From Smallanthus sonchifolius (Eukaryota > Streptophyta > Magnoliopsida > Asterales > Asteraceae), in contig CM042030.1 in assembly GCA_023525975.1 (NCBI GenBank), positions 31,552,350 to 31,616,349 on the forward strand: a stretch of 64,000 nt of DNA, given 5' to 3'. The notes beneath the pieces are model-generated. The model did no database searches. It was given only the letters and a program-made list of their open reading frames with translations, and was not told where the DNA came from. Positions within the stretch are counted from its first letter, which is position 1; the number at the start of each line of letters is the position of its first letter. The position numbers were made by a program, and so were the translations under genes. Positions 46,379 through 59,477 of this stretch are shown here, piece by piece.

Positions 46379-47571
46379 TTAGCATTTAGTGTCTCTCAAA
46401 TAGTCGCGAGAATAGTGTCCCGCCTTCCCACACCTATAACATGTGGTGGTGCCTACTCGACACTCGCCAAGATGTTGCCTTGCACATTTCTTGCAAGTTT
46501 GATACCCTTCTGACCTTGGTTTCTTAATTTCGGTGGTTACATTCCCTCTTCCGGTGCCTCTAGACGGGTTCTCCCATTTTCTCTTTTGAGTCTCTGTTGG
46601 TGGGTCCTCATTGGCATAATCGTCGTAGACGATTCCGCTCAGATTCACTACCGACTCGAAGGTCGAGGGTAGGTTGGCTTTCACATGGACACGGACACGG
46701 ACCATTTGAGGTAGGCCCTTCACATAATACTTGATCATTCGCTCTTCTGTCTCCACCAGGTGGGGTACCAGTTGAGCTAGCTCATTGAATCTAGAGGTAT
46801 ACTGGCGGTGCGTCTTGTTGCCGCCTTAAAGTTTAGGAATTCGTTTTCCACTCGATCAATTTCGTTCTAGGGACAGAACTTTTGAATTATAAGCTTCTTC
46901 AGGTCTTCCCATGTCATTCTGGCGATAGCGTTTGGCGACTTTGTTCTCTGAATGTTTCTCCACCAACCTAGTGCTTCGTTGGTGAAAGAATGAGCAACAT
47001 ATTTAACCGCCTGGTCCGGTCGACACTCGCTGATGTTAATTACAGCGTTCATCCTCTCAATCCATTCGAGCGTTGCCACTGAATCCTTGCTCCCATCGAA
47101 CTTGGGTGGGTCTCCGTCTTTGAATCCTTTGTAAGTGCACCCACGATTGCTTGATCCCATTTTCACTTCATCCCCATCACTATCATACACTTTCTCTTCA
47201 TGGCCTCCTTCATCATCCTCTTTACTTTTCTTTAGTGCCTCGGATAGTAGATCATGCAATACTTTCTTCAGAGTGAGCACAACTTCACGGGCAATAGCAT
47301 CCCTGACTTCGGGTTCCAACTGTATCGGCCCTGAATTGTCGTCTCCAATTGGGGTCACTTCTGTTTCGTGCACACTCTCGGTGTGTTCTGCGTGCACACT
47401 CTCTTTATCTTCTAGTCTTTGATTCAACGGGGGTCTACCTACTCGGCCAGTGCGACCGCCTCGGCGTCCTGCGTGCACACTCTCTTCTTCTTCTAGTCTT
47501 TGATTCAACGGGGTTCTACCTACTCGGCCAGTGTGACCGAATCGGCGTCCTGTTCTTCCTCCACCAGCCAT
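46379..47571 (-). pseudogene. gag: Tekay gag, interrupted
   Basis: The start at 47571 gives MAGGGRTGRRFGHTGRVG. A 71-72 bp region encoding an Arg/Gly-rich segment (TGRVGRTPLNQRLEEEESVH) is duplicated near the N-terminus. Capsid landmarks are PPKFDGSKDSVATLEWIERM, NEALGWWRNIQ and LIIQKFCP, then TAG (46867-46869) and a frameshift near 46800. The zinc knuckle region has CYRCGKAGHYSRDY, in which the last Cys is Tyr. A TAA at 46379-46381 lies inside the second knuckle (SCGQFGHLTKSC). Confidence 0.9.
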
Positions 47572-47910
47572 AATTCTTAGTTTCCTGATAGTTATAGAGG
47601 GAATACATCAATGACATTTCTTCAGATCATAGTTTAGAACAGTACGAGCAAGGTAAATTTTTAATTACAGTGACCGGTTTGTGATTACTAATTTACATTG
47701 CTTTTCGGGTTCAAAACTCTTCAAATCGGTTGTGACATTGACATCTATTTGTTCTAAGTTAAGGTATCTATCCTTATCCAAGTGTATTAACTCTAGTACT
47801 TACTTACCGTGCTAGCGTTGGAGTTGGTTACCCGTACTGACATCCGTGCGTTGGTCACATAATCAGCTTGAGTCCAGACATTTAGGGATGTCTGAATCTC
47901 TCAAACTATT

Positions 47911-47922
47911 GCTCTGGTACCA
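47911..47922 (-). other. Tekay primer-binding site
   Basis: Minus-strand TGGTACCAGAGC, three bases inside the 5' LTR end. One base differs from the usual TGGTATCAGAGC. Confidence 0.85.
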
Positions 47923-47925
47923 ACT

Positions 47926-50077
47926 TGTAAGGCCCCATTCCCGGGTGACCTTACTTGTTGGATTTACTCGTAAACATAGTCGTAATTACTGAACTTAAAT
48001 TTAAAACATTCAGAAGTAGCGGAAGCAAACATCATTCAAATTACATGTCATAACAGCGGAAGTCTTAAAAATTGAAACATAACATTGTCTTAACATAAAT
48101 AAAAGTGGGATGTCAGTCTCGTGCCGGGTAACCTTTACGCCTTCGCACGACCCTTCCTTTCTGTACCTGAAATGTATACTAAAAGTCAGCTAACGCTGGT
48201 GAGTTCTAGTTTAAAACTATTTAGTATGATCATTCTTTTCTTTATAAGTATACATAATTATATACATTCATAACGTTTGCTTTTCTTTCATCTTTCTTTT
48301 GTGATTACATATATATAAATATACGTATTCATAACTTTTGCTTTTCTTTTATCTTTCTTTTGTGATTACATATATATAAATATACGTATTCATAACTTTT
48401 GCTTTTCTTTCATCTTTCTTTTGTGATTACATATATATATATATATATACACGTATTCATAACTTTTGCTTTTCTTTCATCTTTCTTTTGTGATTACATA
48501 TATATATATGCATTCACCTTTTTCTTTTCTTAACTTTCATGGGTCATACACTTAAGGGTGATCAACCCGTCATTTGTTTGCGAATGTCACAAAGACAAAC
48601 GCCACGGTCCATCGTCATGGCCCGCCATTCTTACAACCGTCCGGCAACTTGTGTCAGTCCGTAATTTTATTCTTACAACCGTCCGGCAACTTGTGTCCGT
48701 CCGTCATGACTTACAACCGTCCTACCGTCGTAGGCCGTAATTCGCCCGTCTACCCGAAAGTATCCGTTTCACATGCGACTATTATTTATGCAACCGTTCT
48801 ACTATTCATAATATGCCATTTGCTTCGACCGTCCATTAATGGCTTTCGTACGTCCTAGCTGATGAAGGAACGTATTTGTCCCGGTTACAAAATAGTCACG
48901 TGGTCGTCCGTCTACCGAAGTAGCCGTTATCATCGAAGCATCCATAACTTTGTTTTATACTTGGCAAGCAATATATACATGGATATAAGGCAAGATTTCT
49001 TTCTTACACATTGTGTTATTCTTTCATTCATTCTATATAATCATACGATTCATTCTTTGTGCATAATTCATTTTCGTATATATATAAAAAAAATATATAT
49101 TAGTATATCACGTATGATCACATTAGCATTCATATCATTTATTCATTTAGTGTATACATTTCAGCCCCAAAACATTTAATAAGGTTTGCACATAACATAG
49201 AAGGGGGCACATAGAACTCACCTGAAAAGCTAGTCTTGGTTGTCCTAAACAAAGGTCCAACAACGTCACGTACGATCTGAATTAAGTAGTTTAAATACAC
49301 ATCAGACTCAACCCCGACTCTAGCGGTTTAATCATTCTAAACATTCTGACTTTACTTACTGGTCTGCTGCCTGCACACTTAGTAAGTGCGCAGGGCCTTG
49401 CTCATGCGTACTTGACAAGTGCGCAGAGCATTCTTCTTGCGTACTTGGTAAGTACGCATGATCTTTCTCCTGCGTACCTGCGTACTTGGTAAGTACGCAT
49501 GATCTTTCTCCTGCGTACCTGCGTACTTGGTAAGTACGCAGGACGTCCCTTCTGCGTACTTGATAAGTACGCAGCACCTGTTTTCTGGACAAGTACAAAA
49601 TTTTGCATGTTAATCCGATCATGCTAATCTTACAATTTTCTTTGATCAAAAGGTGCGGTTTTCACTGTAGATGCTAGTTCTAAGCTTATTTTCAAGTTTC
49701 ATCCATAAAAACGTCTCCCATTTAGCTAAAACCCGAGAAACCCCAAAACAAACAAAAACTCAGATTATGGTCGAATCGTTACCTGGATTTGACTTCTGAT
49801 TCGGAGGTTTTACTCACGAGCTCAGCGGTAACGTGCTCCTTCGATCTCGTGTCAATCTGTTGACTTTCTCTCTCTAGACCCAAGCTCTCCTTTCTCTCTC
49901 TAGCTTGCAAGTGTTGGTGAAATAATGAGAGCTTCAAGGCTGTCTTGGCCCTTATATACCTGGGCTTTCCTCGGCCCGTTGGAGCCGAGCCCAAGCCCAT
50001 CTATTTTTCTTTATTTTTTGACGATTAAATCTCTATCACGTTATTAATTACTTATTTACTATTTTTAGGATGTTACA
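47926..50077 (-). repeat. Tekay 5' LTR
   Basis: Near-identical to 40744-42879 with scattered substitutions, a longer TA tract near 48438 and an extra partial hairpin unit. Followed by the TSD TTTTA. Confidence 0.93.
49372..49573 (-). repeat. 33-bp hairpin minisatellite, 5' LTR copy
   Basis: Same array as 42183-42380, but with the 8-bp partial unit TGCGTACC before two units rather than one. The first unit reads GCACACTT, which breaks one base pair of the compensated stem. Confidence 0.88.
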
Positions 50078-50082
50078 TTTTA

Positions 50083-50139
50083 CGTTCAAAAGGTGTATTT
50101 TCCCCTCGTGATTCCAGATCTGAAGTATGACATCGATTA
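50083..50139 (-). repeat. LTR1, third part
   Basis: GTTCAAAAGGTG...TTTTCCC matches the Tekay LTR near 42451, which continues LTR1 across the Tekay insertion. Cut by LTR3 at 50140. Confidence 0.65.
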
Positions 50140-53100
50140 TCTCACACCTCCAAATTTATTTACTTAATAAATAAATAAAGGTTGCAACGATTGGTTCGTT
50201 ACACGATAGCGGAAGCTGTAATAGTGATTTCTAAAACTTGAATACATACACAATCACTAATACTAAGTAATACAATGATCTAAGTTCTTCTAGATCAACG
50301 ATAGTCTTGAGACTTGAGAATCTATGTCCTTCCAGCTACTAGGAATTGATCAAACATAGCTAGCCTATTCCAACCACGCCATGGCTAAGGGTTACCTGAG
50401 AAACATACTTGAAAGTGTCAACACAAAGGTTGGTGAGTTCACAGAGCTAGTTATATCAGTACCAGTAGTTTTCCCCGAAAACATGTACATGACCTTACCG
50501 TCATAAAATAAGTAGTTTTCCCCGAAAATATGTACATGACCTTACCGTCATAAAATAAGTAGTTTTTCCCGAAAACATATACATTACCTTACCGTCATAA
50601 AATAAGTAGTTTTCCCCGAAAATATATACATGACTTAAGCGTCATAAAAATAAGTAGTTTTCCCCGAAAACATATATATGACTTAACCGTCATAAAAATA
50701 AGTAGTTTTCCCCTAAAACATGCACATGACATTACCGTCATAAATAAGTACAAATAATTCTAAACGTATATGATAAACAAAACAAGTGTTATTGATCCAT
50801 TCGTAAGCTAGCTAGTCTTACAAATTCCTATGTTCGTACATGAAACCATAACTAAACCATGACAAATGAATGCCCCTCCCTCGCTATACCACGAGAATAA
50901 GATAATATGCAGCTATTGACCCTTCAAGTCCCGGTTAGCACGACTAACCATGACCGGGGGCGTCATCCCCAATAGTACTATTCATAAAATCCCAGGCTAA
51001 GATCATAGTTAATGGTTACAAAATGTTAATGTTGTTCCGGGGACTTTTAGCGCTCTATTGTTCCTCATGTACAACATAATGTTAGTGTCTAGTTTCCTTG
51101 TTATCATACAAAAAAAATGTTTGCAATGTTTTCTCAACAATGTTTCCAAATGTATTAAACAATAACGTAATACATAATATGTAAGTATGTTTCTCCCCCG
51201 CAGTTTACAAAACTTTAAAAAGCAAAAAAGGGGGTCGTGAACTCACCTAGTGTCCGATGAAATCCTAGCAAATAACAATGTGCTAACAGTTCCTGCCTAT
51301 CCGTACCCTAATCACACAAGGGTACTAAGTTGTTAAGACTACCCGTCTTAAATGCAAGTTGTTCACCCGCTTAATGAATCCCGTTAAGTACGTCTTTGTT
51401 TAGTAAAACTGTGTTTTAATGTGATGACTCCTTGGTGATTATTATTCCAGTCTAGACACTTACATATTTTCCAAGAAAATATTATGTTTCCATATTGGTG
51501 ACTTGTTACGTTTATCAAAAATAAATATTATTTTTGCATCGACTTATAATACATTCATATTATGGTCACGCATAAACATATAATTATTTCTCAATAATTA
51601 TATAAAATCATAAATATCGTTCAAGTATATTCTACGCATGTTAATTATCCTACTTGCATATAAACCACGTTAACACGTCCACATGCAATTACTTATTCCG
51701 AACGACATTTATTAATTTATTCATGTTCGTCATGCATTTATTTATACCAATATATGCATACGAGTATATCCACATTTCAACACATGCTCAAATATGTTTT
51801 TCTATGTACCATGAATATCTTATTTATTAAGCCGAACATCTTAGATTTCATGCATAGATATATCTTGATTTCCATATATAACATCTCTAAACATGTATAT
51901 ATATTCATTTTTGATTTTCATATGTATATACACATATTTATCTATTTAACAACTTCGGATCAACATCACTATATACGTACACATATATATGTACATCTTT
52001 GGCTTTTATACATGCGTATACATACATAACCATTTTTTAAAGTTTAACAATTTATTATCATCCGCCTATATATAAGTCTACAATCTTTATGTATACATGA
52101 ACATATTTTAATCATCCCAAGTTAATAACAATAGTGATATACATACATATATATACCTTGATTCTTGTTCATGTAAGTGTACACTTTATCATTTCTAACT
52201 TAATAATCTTCAACAATACCCTTTTTATATACATACAATCTATGATTTTATATACATGTATGTATATATATATTTTACTTTTCAAGTATTAATCCACCCT
52301 TTTTATATTATTAAACATGCTTTTAACTTAACCTAGATCTTATCATCATATAATCAAAAACGACAAGTTATACATATAAACATACAATTTTTTGATTTTT
52401 TTATGTTTCTATCTTTACATTTCATTTTTCATTAAGTGTGAGTTATACTTTTAGTAATCCATAACTCATCAACATAATATCACAACAACAATAATACACC
52501 CATATATATACTAAATTTTGACCACTTTATATACATTTATACCAAACCATAGTTTTTAAACTTAATCAAATTAAACTTTATAAAAACTCTTTTAATCATT
52601 CATTTTTATGATGAACAACATGCTTTAAACTAAAGATAAAGATGAATCTAGAGATCGGTGTCGGTTTCATACCGCTAGACGAAGCTAGGTGAAGAACAAT
52701 GGTTAGAAGGTGATGATGACTTGGTATGCTAGCAAAACCGATCCTTATGCTTTCAAGAACCCCTTACATCACCAATTCTCTAGCTAGAACTCTCTAAATT
52801 TTTTCTCTTGGATCTTGAAGAAGTAAAGTGAATGTGTGTGTACATATGTCGATATATATATATAGATAAATAGAGTTGGAGTGGAGTGTCTAACTTAGAA
52901 AAATCATCACAAATCATGGAAGTTTAGATGGATCTGATGTTCGCTTGACATGTTGGTTGAATGAGCATGGGGGTGTATGACATGATCTATGACAAGTTGG
53001 TGGTGTGGTGGTTGAGCCACCCCATTTTCGAAAATGGTGTAAGGGGGGTTGGGTCTTGTCACATCATGCATCATCATTCAAAGGCTTAGGTAGATGGTAT

Positions 53101-53575
53101 TTAAGTGGTGTAAACCCGGTAGGTGATCCCATGATATAATACTCGGTGTAGGACTTTTAATGATCAATTAACTTTATATATTTTTGTGTTGTTTGACTGG
53201 TTTTAATGGTTTACTAGTTAACCCGACATAGTTATTACTTTAACTATAATATACATGTTTACACATAGAATGACTTAATACCATGTAATAATCATTTTTA
53301 TGTCTACTTTTAAAAGTTTAGTCACCAATATTTATGTTTTTATATTAAAATGTGGACCTAGACTTTACTTGAATAAAATCTTGTTAATCACCAACGAACG
53401 TACAATGCGGGTTATAATTGTTTATTTCCTAGTAATTCTAAAAGTTACTAAAATATAATGTGTGTTCCTTTGCTATACTCATTGACAATACATTGTCAAA
53501 CAATAATACAGGAAATATGAAATACGACATGAAAATTATGAATATGGATATTGACTTGAAATGCTGGGTGTCACA
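50140..53575 (-). repeat. LTR3, 3' LTR of a Ty3 element related to LARD2
   Basis: The minus-strand start TGTGACACCCAGC (53575) is next to a polypurine tract on its inner side. The far end near 50140 (CTCACACCTCCAAATTTATTTAC, split for length) matches the end of the LARD2 LTR. It carries a homologous minisatellite, the GGTTAG/CTAACC hairpin at 50933-50949 and TAGTACTA nearby. 51.4-52.8 kb is AT-rich with no gene. The 5' LTR is not in the window. Confidence 0.85.
50463..50755 (-). repeat. 47-49-bp minisatellite in LTR3, about 6 units
   Basis: Units contain AGTAGTTTTCCCC, AAAACATGTACATGAC and ACCGTCAT. On the minus strand they read ATGAC, GGTAAG, GTCAT, then ACATGTTTTC and GGGGAAAACTACT, the same order as the LARD2 unit. 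Units differ from each other more than in LARD2. Confidence 0.88.
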
Positions 53576-54326
53576 TTCTCCCCATGTTAAAGATAATTTT
53601 GTCCCGAAATTCAGTTGATGTTATCCTTACTTGGAGTGTTTGTGAACAAGGACTACTTTGCTTTCATTTGATCTTCTCGTTCCCATGTATACTCAGGGCC
53701 ACGCTTTGAATTCCAACGTACCTTAACCAATTTAACACGGCTATGCCTTGTTTTATGAACTTTCTAATCTGTAACTTCAATGGGCTCCTCAACGAAGTGC
53801 AGTTTGTTGTCTATGTGAATCTCATATGGCGGTATAATTAACGTCTCGTCTGATAAGCACTTCATGAGATTTGACACATGAAACGTATCATGTACATTGT
53901 TTAGTTCTTGTGGCAACTTGAGCTTGTATGCTACAGGGCCAACCCTAGCCAATATTTCAAATGGTCCAATGTACCTAGGGTTAAGCTTGCCACGGTTGCC
54001 AAACCTTGCAACTCCTTTTCAAGGTGAGACCTTCAACATGACCCGGTCCCCAACTTGGAATTCTAATGGTCTTCGTCTGTTATCCGCGTAACTCTTTTGC
54101 CTATCACGGGCGGCCTTCAGACGATCCTTGATTTGAAGATCTTGTCTGTGGTCTCCTGAATAACCTCAGGACTAGTTAAATGCTTGTTGCCAACCTCTGC
54201 CCATCATAGCGGTGAACAACATTTTCAACCATACAAAGCCTCAAACGGAGCGGCTTTGATGCTGGTGTGGTAGCTGTTACTGTATGAAAACTCAGCCAGT
54301 GGTAAGTGAGCATCCCAATTTCCTCC
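53576..54326 (-). pseudogene. Integrase C-terminus and chromodomain-like fragment of the LTR3 element
   Basis: Starts after a cut at 54326 by LTR4. Near 53950 it reads MARVGPVAYKLKLPQELNNV, then HDTFHVSNLMKCLSD and FVEEPIEVTD followed by a stop, with further chromodomain-like sequence to about 53650. Between 53576 and 53611 is the polypurine tract with a weak hairpin (AATTTT/GAAATT). Ty3 chromovirus type; helper lineage candidate for LARD2. Confidence 0.82.
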
Positions 54327-56905
54327 TATCACACCCCCAAATTTCCACTAAAGGAGTTTTACCATTTTACGTGTGACAAACCAGGATCTCAGTCATTAGT
54401 TACATCAAACGACACTATATGGGACATAAAAGAAATATCATAAAAGTTCAGAGTTAAGTGCGGAAGCATTTAAACAAGGAAATAAATGCGCAAAACAAAC
54501 ACGCCCAAGTCAAGTTCAACGGTAAGCATAATAAATTTCTGATTGTTTGATTAGTATTGGTAATGATGAATAGACATCATGCATGTCCTAGCGTGTACCT
54601 GCTTAACGACCTGAGAAAACATGTAAGAAAAGTGACAACACTAGGTTGGTGAGTTCACAGGTTTCATGTTTGTAATAGTAGCGTTTGCCAGATTATGTAC
54701 ATTCAATATGTGTATCAAGAGGTAGCTAACATATGTTCATGTCTTACTAAAGCGCTCGTAACCGAAGCTGACAAATTGTGTTTACGTTTGAATGCCTCCC
54801 ACCATGTCTATCAACCATGGTGAATGTGTTTAGGTCAATAGTTTACCTGTTCGACCTCCAATCGAGTTAGCGCGACTAACGCGGGTGGGCCTTGTCAAAC
54901 CCAGTAGTACTACTAAAGATTACTTCGCTAAGTCCATGATAACGGTTCGATGTGTGTGAGGATTTCATGATAGTGTGTTACGCTTAGTCTCAACAGTGAT
55001 AAAATATGAATTACAATAATCAAAAGTGTTTGCGTCATGTTTTCTCCACCAATTTAAAACAGTAAAAGGGGCCGTGAAACTCACCTGAGTTGAGTACGAG
55101 TAGTAGGTAGCACCACACAAGGATGCAAGTAGAAAACACGAGAGTTTTCCTGTGAACTGGCTACGTATGCCCTAGAATTATAAGCATAATAGTTAGGGAC
55201 ACATGGGATTTTGTGACGATGACATGGAAGCTTGAACGTCCTAAGACGAACTAATGATTAATGAGTAGACGAACTTGTCCATGGGAATAAAGAATAATAT
55301 AATAATTAAGATAGACGCGTTTCGAATCGAGAGGTTCTAATAACGAATAATATTTATTTAAATAAATATTCATGTGTTTGTACCATTAAATAATGGTCTC
55401 GGAAAATAATATAATTTATTATACTATTTTTAAGTTTGAAGAGTTAACACGATAACCATTTATGTGACAAAAATAATAAATATATTATTTTATTTGGGGA
55501 CTTAAACGTGGGAAATAATAATTAAATGGGTTATAAAACCAAACATGAGTCTACGAGTGTTTTTCGGTGCTAAAATATATTAATATATAGATATAATAAT
55601 ATAGGGATAAGTTTTATATTAAAAATAATTGTTTAAAAATGATTTAAAAAGAAAAACAGGTGGAGAGACTCGAACCCGGGTCTCTCCCACCACAGCCAAA
55701 CGACATAACCATCACAGCCCGCTAGGGTATCGCAATCAAGTTCAGTTCCAAATGGTTTTATCCTATGACTCCTCTAAGTTCTTCCCCTATACGAACCGAA
55801 CCCAAACCAGTCCCTGATCCAAAGATCTCGACAACGATTTGCAATAAGAGCTTATGGGTTTTGTTTATAAGTGGAATGCAAACCTGTGGTTAAGTTTAAT
55901 TTCAAAATCATAAAGTTTAGAGTCGTTTAATTCTAGTTTTAGAAACCGAAAACCCTAAATTTGATTAAGAATCAAATTGAACAAATCTGATAATGAAATC
56001 TATTGAAATCATGGGGCTTTTAACAAGTGATAGATTGTGAAACTAGTCATATAGTTTAATTTGATTTATAAAGCCGTTAGGATCGAAATCCCCACATCAT
56101 TTTATGAACAAACCCTAGATTCTGGATCACGGTCCATTCGATGTTAAATGACCAAATTAGTATAGGGCTTTCAATGAGTGGATGTTTGCGAACCTGATCA
56201 TGCTCTTTAATTGAATTTAGATCGTGATTAGGTTGGGATTCGGTTAAACCCAAATGAGTATGAACCCTAGGATTCAATCATGGTTAATTCGATAATTTAA
56301 GCCCTGATTGTGATAGGGCTTTTGATCTAGGTACTGAAACGAAGCTAAGGGTGTAAGAAATTACCATATTGGGGTTCTAATTGGAGGTGCTCGACTAAAA
56401 CAGGTTCCGACTGTGAATAGCTTGGTCTCCAGCGACTCCTGCTGCTACTCCGACCGAATTGAGGTGTGAAACAGGTTCTGGGGAGTTCGAGTAAGGTGTG
56501 CAGGTGATTAGTTTGCGAGTACAATGATTGAAATGATCAAATTTGAAGAATAAGCGATGATGGTCGACGGTTATACCTTGAATACCCGTAATTGGGTTTA
56601 ATTTCGAATCAATGTCAATGTTTAATGTGTTGATGATGGTCGTTAATGTTTAGGACGTGCATGACAGTTACGAATTCAACGAATTTCGGTTATGGTATAC
56701 GGATTTGGCTCAAGAACAAGAGGTTTGACTTTTAAAAGTCAACGGAAATCGAAAATGAGTTAGTTATAGCTTTAGTCCTTGTAGTTTCCTGTTTCTATGT
56801 TTAGAAAATGGCAGAATTAGTCCTTAGGTTTGTGATGGGGTTAATTAGGTTAAGATTTAACATGATTTGTTAACGGAGTTAACCTAAAAGGGTCCGAATG
56901 TCACA
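54327..56905 (-). repeat. LTR4, 3' LTR of another minus-strand Ty3 element
   Basis: Minus-strand start TGTGACATTCGGAC (56905), end ...GGGGGTGTGATA (54327). It aligns with LTR5 at both ends (AGGTTAAC.CCGTTAAC; AAACTCC...GGGGGTGTGA) and in the middle module, so the two elements are the same family in opposite orientation. It contains the GTTAG/CTAAC hairpin at 54866-54880. It sits inside the LTR3 element pol region. Confidence 0.88.
55652..55728 (-). other. tRNA-like module in LTR4
   Basis: On the minus strand CCCTAGCGGGC, an A-box-like TGGTTATGTCG (about 55711-55701), the B box GGTTCGAGTCT (55676-55666) and TTTTT at 55656-55652. It aligns almost base by base with 59478-59557. Confidence 0.55.
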
Positions 56906-57013
56906 TCATCCCTTAGTTGAAAGAATTTTCGTCCCGAAAATTAGAATAAATAAAAAAATTTCTGGGGTGTCACATCATCCCCTAGTTGAAAGAATTTTCA
57001 TCCCGAAAATTGG
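56899..57013 (-). repeat. 69-bp duplication of the LTR/polypurine-tract junction
   Basis: TGTCACATCATCCC, then TAGTTGAAAGAATTTTC and a perfect hairpin (AATTTTCG with CGAAAATT, 56924-56942), recur 69 bp later (56968-57011). Only about 27 bp of LTR-like sequence lies between the two junctions. Confidence 0.85.
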
Positions 57014-57022
57014 AACAGTACC

Positions 57023-58105
57023 TTAAGTGTTTGACGTGGAGTGCTTGAACAGATGAGGATACTTGCACATCATCTGATCCTCGCGCTCCCATGTGAATTC
57101 CGGTCCGCGTTTCGAGTTCCAACGAACTCTGACAATAGGGATTTTACTGTGTTTGAGTGTTTTGACTTCCCTATCCATGATTTCTACCAGTTCTTCAATG
57201 AAGCGTAGTTGTTCATCGATTTGCAGTTCCTCAAGAGGAACTGTGAGTGTCTCCTCTGCTAGACATTTCTTCAAGTTTAAGACATGAAAGACATCGTGTA
57301 CACCACTCAGTCCTTCAGGTTGGTACGCCTCTTCACTATCTTGAACGGTCCAACATAACGAGGGTTTAGTTTGCCTCATTTCCCAAAATGAATTATACCT
57401 TTCTAATGTGAGACTTTCAATAGGACCATGTCACCTAATTGAAATTCTAACGTTTTTCGACGCTTATCAGCATAGATCTTTTAACGGTCACGAGCTGTGC
57501 CATACGGTTTCGAATTTGAACGATTTTCTCTGAGGTTTCAAACACAAGTTCAGGACCCGTAAGTTGGCTATCCCCAACTTCAACCCAACAAATAGGTGAT
57601 CGGCATTTCCGTCCGTATAATGCCTCGAATGGTGCTGCTTTGATGCTAGTGTGATAACTATTATTGTAGGAGAACTCCACTAAAGGCAAGTGAGTTTCCC
57701 AACTGTTATCGAAATTGATCACACAGGCTCGTAGCATATCATCTAGGGTTTGAATAGTGCGTTCAGTCTGGCCATCTGTTTGAGGATGGTATGCCGTGCT
57801 CATATACAGGCGCGTGCCTAGAGCTTTTTGTAATGATTGCTAGAAACGTGAGGTGAATCGAGCATCTCGATCCGAAATGATAGAAATTGGCACTCCGTGC
57901 TGAGAGACTACTTCCTTTAAGTAAATACGAGTAAGTTTCTCCATCTTATTAGTCTTTTTGATTGCCAGGAAGTGAGCGGATTTAGTCAAACGATCTACGA
58001 TCACCAAGATGGTGTCGCATCCGCTAGGAGTTCGGGTTAGTTTGGTGATAAAGTCCATAGAAATTTGCTCCCATTTACACATTGGGATCTCTGGTTGTTG
58101 AAGCA
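57023..58105 (-). pseudogene. Ty3 integrase and chromodomain-like fragment of the LTR4 element
   Basis: The integrase core keeps all three catalytic positions: IVDRLTKSAHF, IISDRDARF and TDGQTERTIQ. A TAG interrupts it after ARFTSRF (about 57839). A frameshift near 57450 leads to the C-terminal part (57379-57023) with HDVFHVLNLKKCLAEE, EELVEIMDREVKTL and FTWEREDQM, a chromodomain-like end. The upstream half is cut off by LTR5 at 58106. Confidence 0.88.
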
Positions 58106-59477
58106 TGTGACAATCCGACTTTTTAGGTTAACCCCGTTAACTATTCCGTTAAGTTTCCTATTAAAAACTTAACCCCGTTAACTAAATCTAACCACAGGGT
58201 CAAATTCTGTCAATATCTGAACTCAAACTGCAGGGATCAAAGTTGTAATAACCCTAAACTCTTTATGTTGACTCCAAAAAGTCAAAATTGATTAAGTTTG
58301 TTTCTATTTGACTTTTAAAAGTCAAACCCGGAATGTTCTTGGCTTGAATTCGGAATCTTAACCGATTAGCTATCCAAATGTAACTGAAATACACAATCAT
58401 CATCATAAACGTTCATCATTGAAACATTATTGTGCGTTAATGTGACTAATTAATTCAATTATTAAGTGATTAAACCACAACCGTCGACTTCACTCTTATC
58501 ATTCACAAATTCGCAATCATTCGATCGAATACACTGAAATTGAACACTCTCAAACCTAAATCGCACCCGTTTGAACCTGTTGCACACTGGAATTTTGCCG
58601 GAACCGCTGCAATTATCACCGAGGATCGAAGCTGTTGTCGTCGGCATTCATTTAGTCAAATCCTATCAATCCGACATCCAATCTGGTAATCAATTATACC
58701 TGTAGTTTCGTTTCTTTATCTAGATTGAAAGTCCTATCAATTCCAGGGCTTAAGATATCGAATTAAACCAATCCCGTATCTAGGGTTTATATCATAAATC
58801 GATTTGGGGCTTTTGATTCTAGACTCATTCTCAACGAAATTAAAGCATACCATTAGTTTCGCAATACTCAGTTTAATGAAAACCCCATGTTAATTGAATC
58901 AAACAACATCCAATTTTACAAAATCAGATTCTGGAATTCATTTGAAAACGTTTTAGCCAAACTCTAACCTAGACTCAATGTTAATCCAATTAAACGGTAT
59001 GGTTAGAATCGGAATCATCTATGCTTTGAAAGCCCTATGCTTATTCGAGTATGTAACATCGAATCAGTGAAGAACCGATTCTAGGGTTCATCACGCATTG
59101 GGTTTAATCGAACCCTGGTCTAAACTTAACCTCAATCAAATTAAGTTATACGGTTAGACTCGCAATTCAGTCATTGTTAAAAACCCCATAAATTCATCAA
59201 GTTTTAATATCGGATTTAGTCGAATCAATCTGTGTTCTTAACCCAGAGTTTTCGACTCTGTTTAACTGAAATTAACAACCTAAATCACAACCGTTTTTAC
59301 AATTGTTTACATAATCAGTTTCGCAATCCTCTAAACAACAAAACCCCTGTGAATCTTAACCTTATTCTCGATCAGATTCAGTGTTTGGGATGGGATTTGA
59401 TCTGGGTATCTATGGGGAAGGAAATCGGGTTTGACTTGGTTGTTAAAAGAAATGAGTCTCGGGTATGTTTGCGATAA

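Larger units (their letters stand above)
40744..50077 (-). mobile_element. Ty3/gypsy chromovirus, Tekay/Del type, 9.3 kb, defective
   Basis: Complete by structure: 5-bp TSD TTTTA on both sides (40739-40743, 50078-50082), LTRs of 2,136 and 2,152 bp, primer-binding site, then gag, protease, reverse transcriptase, RNase H, integrase and a C-terminal chromodomain-like region in minus-strand order, and a polypurine tract. The LTRs are highly similar, so the insertion is fairly young, yet the coding region has several stops and frameshifts, a Gly-to-Ser change in the protease active site and loss of the first integrase Asp. It was probably copied as an already dead template by helper proteins. Confidence 0.95.

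Noticed and set aside
51754..52029. 91-residue ORF rich in Ile/Tyr/His
   Set aside because: Lies in AT-rich LTR3 sequence with TATACAT repeats; composition follows the DNA and nothing matches a known domain.
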